A stretch of DNA of 64,000 nucleotides from Pedobacter frigiditerrae (lineage in GTDB: Bacteria > Bacteroidota > Bacteroidia > Sphingobacteriales > Sphingobacteriaceae): contig NZ_JAVTSS010000001.1 in the NCBI RefSeq assembly GCF_032678705.1, positions 1,426,001 through 1,490,000 of the forward strand. The letters are read 5' to 3'. The number at the start of each line of letters is the position of its first letter. Within the stretch, counting starts at the first letter, position 1. Both the position numbers and the translations under genes were made by a program. This document shows, one piece after another, positions 27,418 through 36,492 of the stretch. The notes beneath the pieces are model-generated. The model searched no databases. It saw only the letters and a program-made list of their open reading frames with translations, and was not told the DNA's origin.

Positions 27418-27553
27418 ATAACTATAAGCGTAGCAAAAAATAAAATTGTTATTAACAGTTCTTGTCTTCTTAAACCAATTTATTTTTAAGCCGTAATTGT
27501 TCTTTGTTCACTCAAACATTAATAACTTAGGTATCATACTTTAAGAAATATTT

Positions 27554-28141
27554 ATGGGATTAAGTATTCATTACAGCGGACAAATAAAAGCACCTGAATT
27601 GCTGCCTTATTTAATTGAAGAAGTAAAAGACATAGCAGAGATTTACAAATGGAAATATCATATTTACGATGCTGTTTTTTCTAAAAACTCGGTTGAAGAG
27701 ATACCATCTTCTAAACAGGTTTATGGCATTAGCTTTACACCAACTAATTGTGAAACTATTTCTTTAACTTTTTTGAGGAGTGGCGTAATGATTTGCCCCA
27801 TTAGACTATTTCTTTCTCTAAATCCTCAAGATGAGCAAGAACAAATATTTCTGAATACAATTTCCGTAAAAACGCAATATGCAGGTGTCGAATTACATCA
27901 ATTTATTATTCACTTGCTTAAATATTTAAACGATAAATATTTTAGTAATTTCATTGTTAATGACGAAAGTGAATACTGGGAAACGGGCGATGAAGAAAAA
28001 ATGAAAAACCAATTTAAGAAATACAACGAATTGGTAGAGAATTTTGCCCTTGCTATTGAGACTTTTCCATCAAAAAATGGAGAGGATATGATTGCGTATT
28101 TTGAAAGATTAATGAAAAAAGTTAATGACTTAAATAAATAG
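27554..28141 (+). CDS. Hypothetical protein
   Basis: A 195-residue, probably cytoplasmic protein without signal peptide or membrane segment. I do not recognise a named domain. Visible blocks are MGLSIHYSGQIK at the start, YGISFTPTNCETISL, VKTQYAGVELHQFIIHLLKY and DESEYWETGDEE, giving a mixed alpha/beta protein with an acidic C-terminal half. The ordered, low-repeat composition indicates a genuine gene. It is bracketed by repeat-rich intergenic DNA, with copies of one 20-bp repeat on both sides (27257 and 28214). Confidence 0.8.
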   Translation: MGLSIHYSGQIKAPELLPYLIEEVKDIAEIYKWKYHIYDAVFSKNSVEEIPSSKQVYGISFTPTNCETISLTFLRSGVMICPIRLFLSLNPQDEQEQIFLNTISVKTQYAGVELHQFIIHLLKYLNDKYFSNFIVNDESEYWETGDEEKMKNQFKKYNELVENFALAIETFPSKNGEDMIAYFERLMKKVNDLNK

Positions 28142-28213
28142 CTTTGTTTCCCTTTTCTTAGTTCGGGTCTTCCTAACCAATTTAATTTAGAATTATAGCT
28201 TTTCTTATAACTT

Positions 28214-28233
28214 TCTCGCCTTGGTTCGTGTCT
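28214..28233 (+). repeat. 20-bp dispersed repeat, second copy
   Basis: TCTCGCCTTGGTTCGTGTCT is identical to 27257-27276. The two copies bracket the hypothetical gene at 27554-28141. Confidence 0.75.
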
Positions 28234-28254
28234 CCACTAACCAATTATTTCTTA

Positions 28255-28262
28255 TAACTTTG
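28255..28262 (+). promoter_or_regulatory. -7 promoter box of the BaiN-like gene
   Basis: TAACTTTG matches TAnnTTTG exactly and ends five bases before the ATG at 28268. Confidence 0.5.
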
Positions 28263-28267
28263 CAACA

Positions 28268-29458
28268 ATGGATGCAGATGCAATAATTATTGGTGCCGGT
28301 GCTTGTGGGTTAATGTGTGCAGTGCAAGCTGGTTTTTTGGGCAAAAAAGTTATTGTGCTCGAAAAAAATAACAAATCTGGTGCTAAAATCTTAATTTCTG
28401 GTGGTGGTAGATGCAATTTTACCAATCAATGGGCAACCACAGAACAGTTTATTTCTGCCAATCCACATTTCCTTAAATCTTCTTTTAATCAATGGACAGT
28501 TGAAGATACCGTCAACTTTTTTGAAACTTATGGTATTGTAGGTAAGGAGAAAACCTTAGGTCAGCTGTTTCCAGAGGATAAGAATGCTAAAGATATAGTT
28601 GAAGTTTTTACATCACTTTGCGAAGAAATGGAGCAAGAAATTTGGTGCAATGCCGATGTAAAAAATATTGAGCAAACTGATGAAGGCTTTACAGTAAGTT
28701 ATGCCGTTGGTGATAAAATCAAATCTATATCTGCTCCCAAAGTGGTAATTGCAAGTGGCGGACTGCCAATTCCAAAAATGGGTGCAACTGATTTTGCATT
28801 GAGATTTGCTCGTAACAATGGATTGAAAATTATAAAAACTGCTCCAGCTTTAGTTCCATTAACTATTACGGGTAAGGATGAAGATTGGTATGCACAACTA
28901 TCTGGCAATTCTGTTTTTTGTGAAGTGAGTAACGATGAAATCTCCTTCGAAGAGAATATTCTATTTACACATTGGGGTTTAAGCGGCCCTGCAATTTTGC
29001 AAATTTCTTCTTACTGGCGAAGGGGCGAAGTATTTAATATCAACTTATTACCCAATCAAAACATAATTGAATTAATAGACGATGAACGTAAATCAAACGG
29101 AAAAACACTATTATCAACTTTGTTAAACCGCTTTTATGCCAAAAAATTTACAGATGCTTTGGGGAAGTTTTTGCCATTGACAAAAACCGTAGCCGATTTA
29201 AGCAAAGGTGACATGGAACTAATTCATCAAACCATTCACGAGTTTAAAGTAAAACCTGCAGGAGATAAAGGTTACGATAAAGCCGAAGTAATGCGTGGTG
29301 GAATTGATACTAACGAAATTTCCTCTAAAACTTTAGAATGTAAAAAAATACCAGGTTTGTATTTTGGCGGCGAATGTATGGATGTAACTGGTTGGTTGGG
29401 TGGCTATAACTTCCAATGGGCTTGGGCAAGTGGTTTTGTAATTGCACAGAATTTATAA
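28268..29458 (+). CDS. NAD(P)/FAD-dependent oxidoreductase, BaiN/HI0933-like
   Basis: The 396-residue flavoprotein begins with a dinucleotide-binding motif IIGAGACGLMCA, followed by the family hallmark KILISGGGRCNFTN. Further blocks are PKVVIASGGLPIPKMG, LFTHWGLSGPAIL and the C-terminal GGYNFQWAWASG that closes the FAD site. HI0933/BaiN-type enzymes are often annotated as flavoprotein reductases; the substrate here is unknown. It has its own promoter box five bases before the ATG. Confidence 0.93.
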   Translation: MDADAIIIGAGACGLMCAVQAGFLGKKVIVLEKNNKSGAKILISGGGRCNFTNQWATTEQFISANPHFLKSSFNQWTVEDTVNFFETYGIVGKEKTLGQLFPEDKNAKDIVEVFTSLCEEMEQEIWCNADVKNIEQTDEGFTVSYAVGDKIKSISAPKVVIASGGLPIPKMGATDFALRFARNNGLKIIKTAPALVPLTITGKDEDWYAQLSGNSVFCEVSNDEISFEENILFTHWGLSGPAILQISSYWRRGEVFNINLLPNQNIIELIDDERKSNGKTLLSTLLNRFYAKKFTDALGKFLPLTKTVADLSKGDMELIHQTIHEFKVKPAGDKGYDKAEVMRGGIDTNEISSKTLECKKIPGLYFGGECMDVTGWLGGYNFQWAWASGFVIAQNL

Positions 29459-29576
29459 TATGTTCGTCACCCTGAATTTATTTCAGGGTCTTTCTTGCAG
29501 GAGAATTGTTTCGTTTCTCAGGATATGCTAAACTAATCTAGTAGCTCACTAAACAGAATTTATAGAAATATTTTAG

Positions 29577-29584
29577 TAAATTTG
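29577..29584 (+). promoter_or_regulatory. -7 promoter box of the DUF433/DUF5615 module
   Basis: TAAATTTG matches TAnnTTTG exactly and ends five bases before the antitoxin ATG at 29590. Confidence 0.5.
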
Positions 29585-29589
29585 ATAGT

Positions 29590-29832
29590 ATGGAAGCATT
29601 AAAAGACATTTTATCAGTTGATACTGAAATTTTAGGTGGTCAGCCTGTGTTTTCTGGTACTAGAGTTCCAATTGAAACTTTATTTGACCACATAGAAAAA
29701 GGAATTACCATTGATGAATTTTTAGAAGACTTTCCTGGTGTTTCAAAAAAGCAAGTTTTGGCATTATTGGAAGTAGCAAATAAATTAGTTACAGCTGGGA
29801 ATATAGAAAAGTTATATGAAATTGCTTCTTGA
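29590..29832 (+). CDS. DUF433 domain protein, probable antitoxin
   Basis: The 80-residue protein is a typical DUF433 protein: ILGGQPVFSGTRVPIETLFDHIEKG followed by a helix-turn-helix-like region (LEDFPGVSKKQVLALLEVA). DUF433 proteins pair with DUF5615 PIN-like proteins in VapBC-type modules and act as antitoxin and autorepressor. The next gene starts 17 bases before this one ends, giving translational coupling. Confidence 0.9.
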   Translation: MEALKDILSVDTEILGGQPVFSGTRVPIETLFDHIEKGITIDEFLEDFPGVSKKQVLALLEVANKLVTAGNIEKLYEIAS

Positions 29833-30142
29833 TGAAAATCTTCCCAAAAGATTAAAAGAACATTTTCAAAACCACGAAATTTATACAGTTAGAGATATGA
29901 ATTGGAATGGTGTGAAAAATGGAGCATTGTTGAAGTTGATGATTGAAAATGAATTTATTGCTTTGATTACATTTGATAAAAACCTTCAATTTCAGCAAAA
30001 CTTTGCTAAATATACATTGCCCATAATTGTATTAAACGCAAAAGATAATACTTATTTAACGCTTAAAGAATTTGTTCCTGAAATCTTAATTGCATTAAAA
30101 GGGAATTTAAAAGCAGGAAGTAATATTATTTCCAAGCCATAA
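29816..30142 (+). CDS. DUF5615 PIN-like protein, probable toxin
   Basis: The 108-residue protein matches the DUF5615 family: MKLLLDENLPKRLKEHF at the N-terminus carries the first acidic residues of the PIN-like site (D6, E7), and LITFDKNLQF supplies a later aspartate. It probably cleaves RNA when free and is held by the overlapping DUF433 protein. Its start codon lies in the last codons of the antitoxin. Activity is inferred from the family, and no target is visible. Confidence 0.88.
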   Translation: MKLLLDENLPKRLKEHFQNHEIYTVRDMNWNGVKNGALLKLMIENEFIALITFDKNLQFQQNFAKYTLPIIVLNAKDNTYLTLKEFVPEILIALKGNLKAGSNIISKP

Positions 30143-30165
30143 AATTCTCTTTAAGAAAATTCCTG

Positions 30166-30173
30166 TATTTTTG
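30166..30173 (+). promoter_or_regulatory. -7 promoter box of the radical SAM gene
   Basis: TATTTTTG is an exact TAnnTTTG match. It includes the TTG at 30171 that would otherwise serve as the longest possible start, so translation more likely begins at 30189. Confidence 0.5.
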
Positions 30174-30188
30174 CAGAAAACAAATCCT

Positions 30189-32378
30189 TTGAAAAGCGAC
30201 CTTCTTTTAATTACACCGCCATTTACACAACTGAATACTCCGTATCCAGCAACTGCGTATATCAAAGGTTTTTTAAATACAAAAGGGATTTCTTCAACCC
30301 AAGCAGATTTAGGAATTGAAGTAATCTTAGCGTTGTTTTCTAAAAAAGGATTAAGCCCCCTAACCCCCAAAGGGGGAATTGAACATCTGTCAGAAAATGC
30401 CAATCGGATTATTTCTCTATGGGATGAATACCTAAAAACAATAGACTCTGTTATCGCATTTTTACAAGGGAAAAATCCAACATTAGCATTACAGATTTGC
30501 CAAGAAGATTATTTGCCGGAAGCTTCTCGTTTTGCGCAGTTAGAGGAGTTAGATTGGGCTTTTGGTGCAATGGGAACGCAAGATAAAGCCAAACACTTAG
30601 CCACACTTTATTTAGAAGATATATCTGATTTTATTGTAGAATGTGTAGACCCAAATTTTGGTTTTAGTCGTTATGCAGAGCGATTAGGTAGAAGCGCAAA
30701 TTCATTTGATGAATTGTATGCTGCTTTAAATCAAGAGCCTACCTACATAGATAAAATTCTCATCAATATCCTTAAAAGTAGAATAGAGGAAGTTGAACCT
30801 AAGCTATTTCTCGTCTCTGTTCCTTTTCCAGGGAATTTATATGCGGCTTTTCGCTGTGCACAATATGTAAAGCGAAACTATCCGCATATTAAAATATCGA
30901 TGGGTGGTGGTTTTCCAAATACAGAATTACGTTCACTTTCTGATAAAAGAGTATTCGAATTTTTCGATTACATTACTTTGGATGATGGTGAATTACCAAT
31001 TGAATTATTGTGCAATGCGATTATAAAAGGTGGCGAATTTAATCTCTACAAAAGAACTTTTTTATTAGAAAATGGAGAAGTTGCTTATAGAAACGATGCT
31101 TTAAAGAGCGACTACAAACAGGCTGATGTGGGTACGCCAGATTATTCAGATTTGCAGTTAGACAATTACATCTCAGTCATAGAAATTGTAAATCCGATGC
31201 ACAGAATGTGGAGTGATGGTCGCTGGAATAAACTCACTATGGCACACGGTTGTTATTGGGGTAAATGTACTTTCTGCGATATCTCTTTAGATTACATCAA
31301 AGTTTACGAACCTGTTGCCGCAAAGCTGATTGTGGATAGGATAGAAGACCTAGCCGAAAAAACAGGTCAAAATGGTTTTCACTTTGTGGATGAAGCGGCA
31401 CCACCAGCGCTAATGCGTGAAGTAGCTTTAGAAATTTTAAGAAGAAAGATTTCTGTTACCTGGTGGACTAACATTCGTTTCGAGAAAAGTTTTACTGCTG
31501 ATTTGTGTTTACTATTAAAAGCGTCTGGCTGTATCGCTGTTTCTGGCGGTTTAGAAGTCGCGTCAGACAGATTATTGAAGCTGATTGATAAAGGTGTAAC
31601 AGTAGAGCAAGTTGCTAAGGTAACTCGGAATTTTACTGAGGCAGGAATAATGGTTCATGCTTACTTAATGTATGGTTATCCAACTCAAACCGTGCAAGAA
31701 ACAGTGGATAGCTTAGAAATGGTTCGTCAATTATTTGAAGCTGGAGTTTTGCAATCTGGCTTTTGGCATCAATTTGCAATGACAGCGCATAGTCCAGTAG
31801 GTTTGTATCCTGAGAAATTTGGTGTGGTAAAGGAAACGGAAGCCATTGGAACTTTTGCCAACAACGATATAAACTATACAGATAAAACTGGAATTGACCA
31901 CAACAAGTTCAGTTTCGGATTGAAAAAATCGCTCTTCAATTTTATGCATGGCATTTGTTTCGATTACAAGCTCCAAGATTGGTTTGATTTTAAAATTCCT
32001 AGAACTACCATCCCCTCCAATTTTATTGATAAAGCTTTGCATGATGCTGATAATTTTAATGTTAAACCAACAGCCAAAATAGTTTGGTTGGGAGGAAAAC
32101 CAACGACAGAAACCTTTGTTAAATCTAAAAAAGGCAATACTTGGGAAATGATGACTTTGAATTTCCATAGTAAAAAGGAATCTTTCAGCATTCAGACCAG
32201 TATAAAAGAAGGGGAGTGGATGATTTCTATTTTAGACAAAATCTCAGTTTCAAATGAAAAGACTTTGACCTTTCAAGAAATCAAAGCTGATTTTGAAAAT
32301 AACATTGAACATTTTGAATTATTCTGGTATTCAAAACCAATCAATACCTTAAGGGAATTTGGACTTTTAGTTCTTTAA
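30189..32378 (+). CDS. B12-binding-type radical SAM protein
   Basis: The protein (729 residues from this start) has an N-terminal cobalamin-binding-like region (SDLLLITPPFTQLNTPYPA), a conserved MGGGFPNTELRS block, and a radical SAM core with the cluster cysteines C355, C360 and C363 (CYWGKCTFC, a Cx4Cx2C spacing). The catalytic barrel contains the blocks HFVDEAAPP, SGGLEVASDRLL and HAYLMYGYPTQT. The substrate is unknown. TTG 30189 was chosen because TTG 30171 lies in a -7 box. Around residue 60 the sequence SPLTPKGGIEHL is encoded by a palindromic repeat of intergenic type. Confidence 0.9.
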   Translation: MKSDLLLITPPFTQLNTPYPATAYIKGFLNTKGISSTQADLGIEVILALFSKKGLSPLTPKGGIEHLSENANRIISLWDEYLKTIDSVIAFLQGKNPTLALQICQEDYLPEASRFAQLEELDWAFGAMGTQDKAKHLATLYLEDISDFIVECVDPNFGFSRYAERLGRSANSFDELYAALNQEPTYIDKILINILKSRIEEVEPKLFLVSVPFPGNLYAAFRCAQYVKRNYPHIKISMGGGFPNTELRSLSDKRVFEFFDYITLDDGELPIELLCNAIIKGGEFNLYKRTFLLENGEVAYRNDALKSDYKQADVGTPDYSDLQLDNYISVIEIVNPMHRMWSDGRWNKLTMAHGCYWGKCTFCDISLDYIKVYEPVAAKLIVDRIEDLAEKTGQNGFHFVDEAAPPALMREVALEILRRKISVTWWTNIRFEKSFTADLCLLLKASGCIAVSGGLEVASDRLLKLIDKGVTVEQVAKVTRNFTEAGIMVHAYLMYGYPTQTVQETVDSLEMVRQLFEAGVLQSGFWHQFAMTAHSPVGLYPEKFGVVKETEAIGTFANNDINYTDKTGIDHNKFSFGLKKSLFNFMHGICFDYKLQDWFDFKIPRTTIPSNFIDKALHDADNFNVKPTAKIVWLGGKPTTETFVKSKKGNTWEMMTLNFHSKKESFSIQTSIKEGEWMISILDKISVSNEKTLTFQEIKADFENNIEHFELFWYSKPINTLREFGLLVL
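30353..30378. repeat. Palindromic repeat inside the radical SAM coding sequence
   Basis: The element has arms CCCCC and GGGGG around TAACCCCCAAA, and is the coding equivalent of an intergenic copy near 46355-46380 (ACCCCTAAATCCCC then AAAGGGGAC). It stays in frame and encodes part of SPLTPKGGIEHL. Confidence 0.6.
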
Positions 32379-32679
32379 ACTTAACTTAGCTTTCATAATC
32401 CCACCATTAATTTGAACCTTTTTAAGGTTCTAGTTCATCTTAAATTTTATCGTTTCAGGCCTTGTTCAAGTCCACCACAAGTCCACGTTAAGTGCACCTT
32501 TAGTGCACGTTAAATCCACCCCTCATTCGATATTCCTTCGTGAGCTATTCGTGTTAAGTAGCAGACTGCTTTTGCAAAATGGGCATTTATACGAACAAAT
32601 GTGGATGTTAACTGGGAGAAGAAAGGGAAACGTCTGTTTTAACAGTTGAAAATAGGAAATATGGCTAGAAAAAAATAAA
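32379..32679. other. Intergenic region with 11-bp tandem repeats
   Basis: No gene is evident. It contains five tandem degenerate 11-bp units at 32466-32520, and upstream of them a small hairpin AACCTTTTTAAGGTT near 32415 that may act as part of a terminator for the radical SAM gene. The rest is unremarkable A/T-rich sequence. Confidence 0.5.
32466..32520. repeat. Five tandem 11-bp degenerate repeats
   Basis: The units are TCAAGTCCACC, ACAAGTCCACG, TTAAGTGCACC, TTTAGTGCACG and TTAAATCCACC, exactly 11 bp each. They share the core AGTSCAC (last unit AATCCAC). One turn of DNA per unit would line up binding sites on one face. Confidence 0.8.
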
Positions 32680-33162
32680 TTATTGCCTTTCAGCAACCTC
32701 TTTAATTACTCTATTTCTCTCCATCAAAAAAGTAGTCATGTATTTCTTAAGGATAATCCTATTAAATAACTTCCCTAGAATCCCGTAAGGAACACCATAA
32801 GCAAATACATCTTTCATTTCGGTAACTCCATTGTTTTCTTCAAAATAATGGTCGTGTTTTATGAAACTAAAAGCACCATTTACCATACAATCTTGAAAAT
32901 GATAAGGCGCTTTTAGCTTGGTTATTTTTGAGCTTAAGGTTTGATAAAATCCGAAATGTTTGGCTTGCCAAGTTATTTCATCACCTAGTTCGCACAAACC
33001 ACTAGTTCTGCCTGCAATAGCTTTTTCATTGGTTTTTGCAGTAGATAATTGATGGATATCTATACTTCTGGCACAATCAAATACGACTTGAAAATGCGCA
33101 TTGATAGAAGTAGAAAGTATTATTTCAGTTCCATTTTTCCTTTTACCTTTTCCATCTTCCAT
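32680..33162 (-). CDS. SRPBCC family ligand-binding protein
   Basis: The 160-residue protein (from ATG 33162) has the SRPBCC/START-like pattern: STSINAHFQVVFDCARSIDIH at the N-terminus, a beta sheet core with GDEITWQAKHFGFYQ and MKDVFAYGVPYGILGKL, and a C-terminal helix. The fold binds hydrophobic ligands; ligand and role are unknown. A longer in-frame start at 33231 would overlap the upstream amidohydrolase; 33162, five bases after that gene's stop, is preferred. Co-transcription with the amidohydrolase is likely. Confidence 0.82.
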   Translation of the reverse strand: MEDGKGKRKNGTEIILSTSINAHFQVVFDCARSIDIHQLSTAKTNEKAIAGRTSGLCELGDEITWQAKHFGFYQTLSSKITKLKAPYHFQDCMVNGAFSFIKHDHYFEENNGVTEMKDVFAYGVPYGILGKLFNRIILKKYMTTFLMERNRVIKEVAERQ

Positions 33163-33166
33163 TAAG

Positions 33167-36100
33167 TTAATCGCAATTTGGCACTGTAAAAGTCCAAGTT
33201 TCAGATATTTTATAAGGAATAGAAAACGCAACCCCTTTGTCTAACTCGAACCATAATTTAGTACGAGCTTTTTCTCTAGTTCCAGTTTCATTCATCGTCA
33301 TGCTATCATACAGCCTACCGTTAACCATCACATACTTAATTCTTTCTGAGTTTCTAATGTCATCCAAAGGATTCGAATCCATTACCACTAAATCGCCCAA
33401 TTTACCTACTTCTAAAGATCCGATTTCTTTATCCATTCCCAAATAATGTGCACCGTTTAAAGTTGCGTTGCGGATAGCTTGTAATGGCGTTGCGCCACCT
33501 TGCACAAACATCCATAACTCCCAATGCGCACCCAAACCTTGTATTTGCCCGTGAGCGCCTAGATTCACCTTTGTTCCACCATCGGCAATTTGTTTTACAG
33601 ATTTTGAAACATCGATATGGTTATAATCTCCATATTCGGAAGTAGTTCTTCTTCTTGAACGAGAATCAATTATCGACCTTGGCGTAAAAGCTAAAAGTCT
33701 CTCATTTTCCCAAACATTCGTTCTATCGTACCAATAATTTTCGCCCCACTGACCGCCATAAGCTACAATTAAAGTGGGCGTATATCCCACAGTTGTGTTG
33801 TTCCAAAGAGTAGTTACATCTTTATAAACTGGAGCAACTGGAATGCTATGTTCAATTCCTGTATGTCCATCGGCAACCATATTCATATTCGTAAAAAATG
33901 TAGAACCGCCTTCTGGCACAACTTCCATTTTTAATTGTCTTGCAGCTTCTAATATCTGCTGGCGTTGGTCTCTACGAGGTTGATTATAAGATTTTACTGA
34001 AAATGCACCAACTGCTTTTAATCTTTTTAAATGAGACAGAGCATCATCTAAACTATTAATTACCACTTTAAAATCGCCATCTGCACCATATAATATAGAG
34101 CCAGTAGAGTATAATCGCGGACCAATCATTCTACCTGCTTTTAACATTTCACTTTGGCTAAAAACCATTTCCGTATTACTACTAGGGTCATGAGATGTGG
34201 TCACGCCAAAAGCTAAATTGGTTAAATAAGACCAATCTTGTTGCGGACTAATCCCGTCTGGACTAGTACGTAAATGAGCGTGAACATCAATCATTCCTGG
34301 TATAATGGTCTTGCCATTTACATCTATAATTTTTGCATCTGCAGGAATATTCACATCTGCCAATTTACCAACAGCGATAATTTTATTGTTTTCTAAAAGG
34401 ATTGTGCCTTCTTCAATAACTTCATCACCTTTCATCGTGATAATTCTAGCACCTTTTAGAGCTAAAAATCCAGTCGGAACATCAGTTTTTAATTTTAAAC
34501 CCAATGCAATTCCAGCCGTATCTAGTTCTGGTAAAACTTGAGGTGCACCTTCCACAAATGTGAAAGTATTTTTAACTTCTCTATTGTAATATTGCTCGCC
34601 TAAAGTCCAAAGTAATTTTTTACTGTCAGCGCTCCAATGTAAATATGTTCCAGCATCTTTTGTAACTCTAGCCAAAGGAATAGATTTGTTGCTAGCAGAT
34701 AAATCTAAAGCAATCCCTGCGGTAACCATCGGAGTGATGTAAGCGTTGAACAGTTCTGTAAATGCCATCCATTTCCCATCTGGACTAGGAACAAACTGAT
34801 TGGCATATTGAGAAGTGTAATGTGTTCGCTCATTTCCGCCATTCAAATCCATACTCTTAAATGCCTTTTTACCAGCTTCGTTTCCTTGGAAATAAATCCT
34901 ACTATCATCAATGTTAAACATCGGTTTGATACCATTTTCACTTACCAATGTTTTTGGACCGCCATTCGCTGGAACTATAAATATACCAGTGTTTTTGCTG
35001 TATGTTAAGCCTAAGGTTTCGTTACCGCTACCTTTTCTATAAACAATTTTATCACCTTTGTTCGAGTAAGATGGTGAATAGTAATAGCCTTTTTCATCAG
35101 TTAAATAGGTCGTTTTGCCAGATTTTATCTCCGTTCTTTTGATGGCTCCTTTAAATTCATCACTCCAGGTTGCATAAACTACAGTCTTTCCATCTGGACT
35201 AAATTTTGGCTCGAACTCAAAATCAATCCCATTGGTTAATCTTTCAGGTGTTCCATTAGGTAACTCCTTTTTATATAAATAACCTGCAGCATTAAACACT
35301 ACAATTTTGCCATCAGGCGATGTAGTTAACTGTCTAACCATTTTAACTGTAAATTCTGGATTGAAAACCTCATGTTCAAAATGCAATGATTGTTGAACAG
35401 TTTGTTTGCTATCTACTTCAAAAGGAATGTCTGAAACATACAATGTAGATAAATCAATTTGTTTGATTTTACCTTTAGCATAAAATATAATGCGTTTCGA
35501 ATCTGGTGTCCATGCAAAGTTTGGATATACCCCAAAAACAGCCCAGGTTTCTTGCTGGTCATGTGATAAATCTTCATATAAAGGATATTCTTCGCCAGTT
35601 TTAATGTTCTCTACATATAAAGCAGATTTTAATCTCACTCGTTTTACATAAGCCATAAACTTACCATCTGGCGATATTTGCGGACGAGCAGAGCCACCTT
35701 GTTCAGCAATTAAGTTTGTTAATCTTCCTGTTGTTAAGTCCAATTGCCTAATGGCATAAATTAATCCATTTGGGTCTTTGCTGTATTCGAAATTGGGGCC
35801 AGGAGAAACATCTTCACTAAAGTATAAAAACTTGCCATCAGGCGATACATTCGGCTCTCCGGCATCTTGTTGGTCGTTTTTTCTTTTGGTTAATTGTACG
35901 CCATCACCACCATAAATGCTGTACATCCACATTTCGCCAGCACCTAGCGAACGAGATGCCGTAAAATGTTTACGAGCAATTAAATACTCACTATTAGGCA
36001 TCCAAGTGGCATTATTTAGCAATCGAAAAGTTTCTTTTGTAATTTGTTTCTTATTGCCACCTTCACGATCCATGATCCAAATGTTATCACCACCACTTTT

Positions 36101-36418
36101 ATCACTAGTATAAGAAATGTATTTCCCATTTGGGCTATAACGTGGCTGAATATCAAAGGCAATTCCACCACTTATTAACTTGGCTGTCCCACCAACAATG
36201 GGCATAGTATAAATATCACCCAACAAATCAAAAACTATCTCATTGCCATCTGGACTAACATCTAAATTCATCCAAGTTCCTTCATCAGTTTTAATGTTGA
36301 AAGTTTTGGTTTGGCCTTTATATTTTTCTACATCCCATTTTGGGGCTTCTTTTTGAGCTTGTGCAGCAAATGAAATGGTAAGAAATAAACTACTTGTGAA
36401 TAGGAGAATTTTGTTCAT
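33167..36418 (-). CDS. Secreted TolB-like propeller / amidohydrolase fusion
   Basis: The 1083-residue protein (from ATG 36418, MNKILLFTSSLFL) has a Sec signal, then a beta-propeller of TolB/PD40-type blades (repeated SPDGK and SPNGK motifs), then a C-terminal amidohydrolase domain with the metal motif GMIDVHAHLRTS. Later metal ligands are in GHTGIEHS and LGAHGQI, and the C-terminal closing strand is LGDLVVMDSNP. It is a periplasmic or secreted hydrolase of cyclic amides or peptides; substrate unknown. The longer start at 36460 adds 14 residues before the signal and is less likely. Confidence 0.92.
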   Translation of the reverse strand: MNKILLFTSSLFLTISFAAQAQKEAPKWDVEKYKGQTKTFNIKTDEGTWMNLDVSPDGNEIVFDLLGDIYTMPIVGGTAKLISGGIAFDIQPRYSPNGKYISYTSDKSGGDNIWIMDREGGNKKQITKETFRLLNNATWMPNSEYLIARKHFTASRSLGAGEMWMYSIYGGDGVQLTKRKNDQQDAGEPNVSPDGKFLYFSEDVSPGPNFEYSKDPNGLIYAIRQLDLTTGRLTNLIAEQGGSARPQISPDGKFMAYVKRVRLKSALYVENIKTGEEYPLYEDLSHDQQETWAVFGVYPNFAWTPDSKRIIFYAKGKIKQIDLSTLYVSDIPFEVDSKQTVQQSLHFEHEVFNPEFTVKMVRQLTTSPDGKIVVFNAAGYLYKKELPNGTPERLTNGIDFEFEPKFSPDGKTVVYATWSDEFKGAIKRTEIKSGKTTYLTDEKGYYYSPSYSNKGDKIVYRKGSGNETLGLTYSKNTGIFIVPANGGPKTLVSENGIKPMFNIDDSRIYFQGNEAGKKAFKSMDLNGGNERTHYTSQYANQFVPSPDGKWMAFTELFNAYITPMVTAGIALDLSASNKSIPLARVTKDAGTYLHWSADSKKLLWTLGEQYYNREVKNTFTFVEGAPQVLPELDTAGIALGLKLKTDVPTGFLALKGARIITMKGDEVIEEGTILLENNKIIAVGKLADVNIPADAKIIDVNGKTIIPGMIDVHAHLRTSPDGISPQQDWSYLTNLAFGVTTSHDPSSNTEMVFSQSEMLKAGRMIGPRLYSTGSILYGADGDFKVVINSLDDALSHLKRLKAVGAFSVKSYNQPRRDQRQQILEAARQLKMEVVPEGGSTFFTNMNMVADGHTGIEHSIPVAPVYKDVTTLWNNTTVGYTPTLIVAYGGQWGENYWYDRTNVWENERLLAFTPRSIIDSRSRRRTTSEYGDYNHIDVSKSVKQIADGGTKVNLGAHGQIQGLGAHWELWMFVQGGATPLQAIRNATLNGAHYLGMDKEIGSLEVGKLGDLVVMDSNPLDDIRNSERIKYVMVNGRLYDSMTMNETGTREKARTKLWFELDKGVAFSIPYKISETWTFTVPNCD

Positions 36419-36471
36419 ATGAAGGATTGAGATAAATTTTTCGCAATTTAATAATATCACATCGTTTTTAT

Positions 36472-36479
36472 TAGTTTTG
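36472..36479 (+). promoter_or_regulatory. -7 promoter box of recQ
   Basis: TAGTTTTG matches TAnnTTTG exactly, ending 13 bases before the recQ ATG at 36493. The leader would be about seven bases. Confidence 0.45.
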
Positions 36480-36492
36480 ATGACACCTTTTT

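Larger units (their letters stand above)
26989..27553. other. 565-bp intergenic region rich in palindromic repeats
   Basis: Apart from the purK promoter, I see no gene. From left to right it holds a stretch flanked by direct repeats of GTGCTACTATTA (27092-27202), one copy of the 20-mer TCTCGCCTTGGTTCGTGTCT (27257-27276), and three different palindromes at 27304-27318, 27352-27369 and 27397-27417. It looks like a landing zone for short mobile repeats. Confidence 0.6.

Noticed and set aside
26989..27553. Purine riboswitch upstream of purK
   Set aside because: The predicted leader is only about 20 bases, and I see no aptamer-like fold.
30171..30188. TTG 30171 as start of the radical SAM gene
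   Set aside because: It lies in an exact TAnnTTTG box; TTG 30189 gives KSDLLLITPPF directly at the N-terminus.
32466..32520. Tandem repeats as a CRISPR array
   Set aside because: The units are 11 bp with no unique spacers and no cas genes in the window.
33167..36460. Longer start of the amidohydrolase gene at 36460
   Set aside because: It would put 14 residues before a clear Sec signal beginning at ATG 36418.
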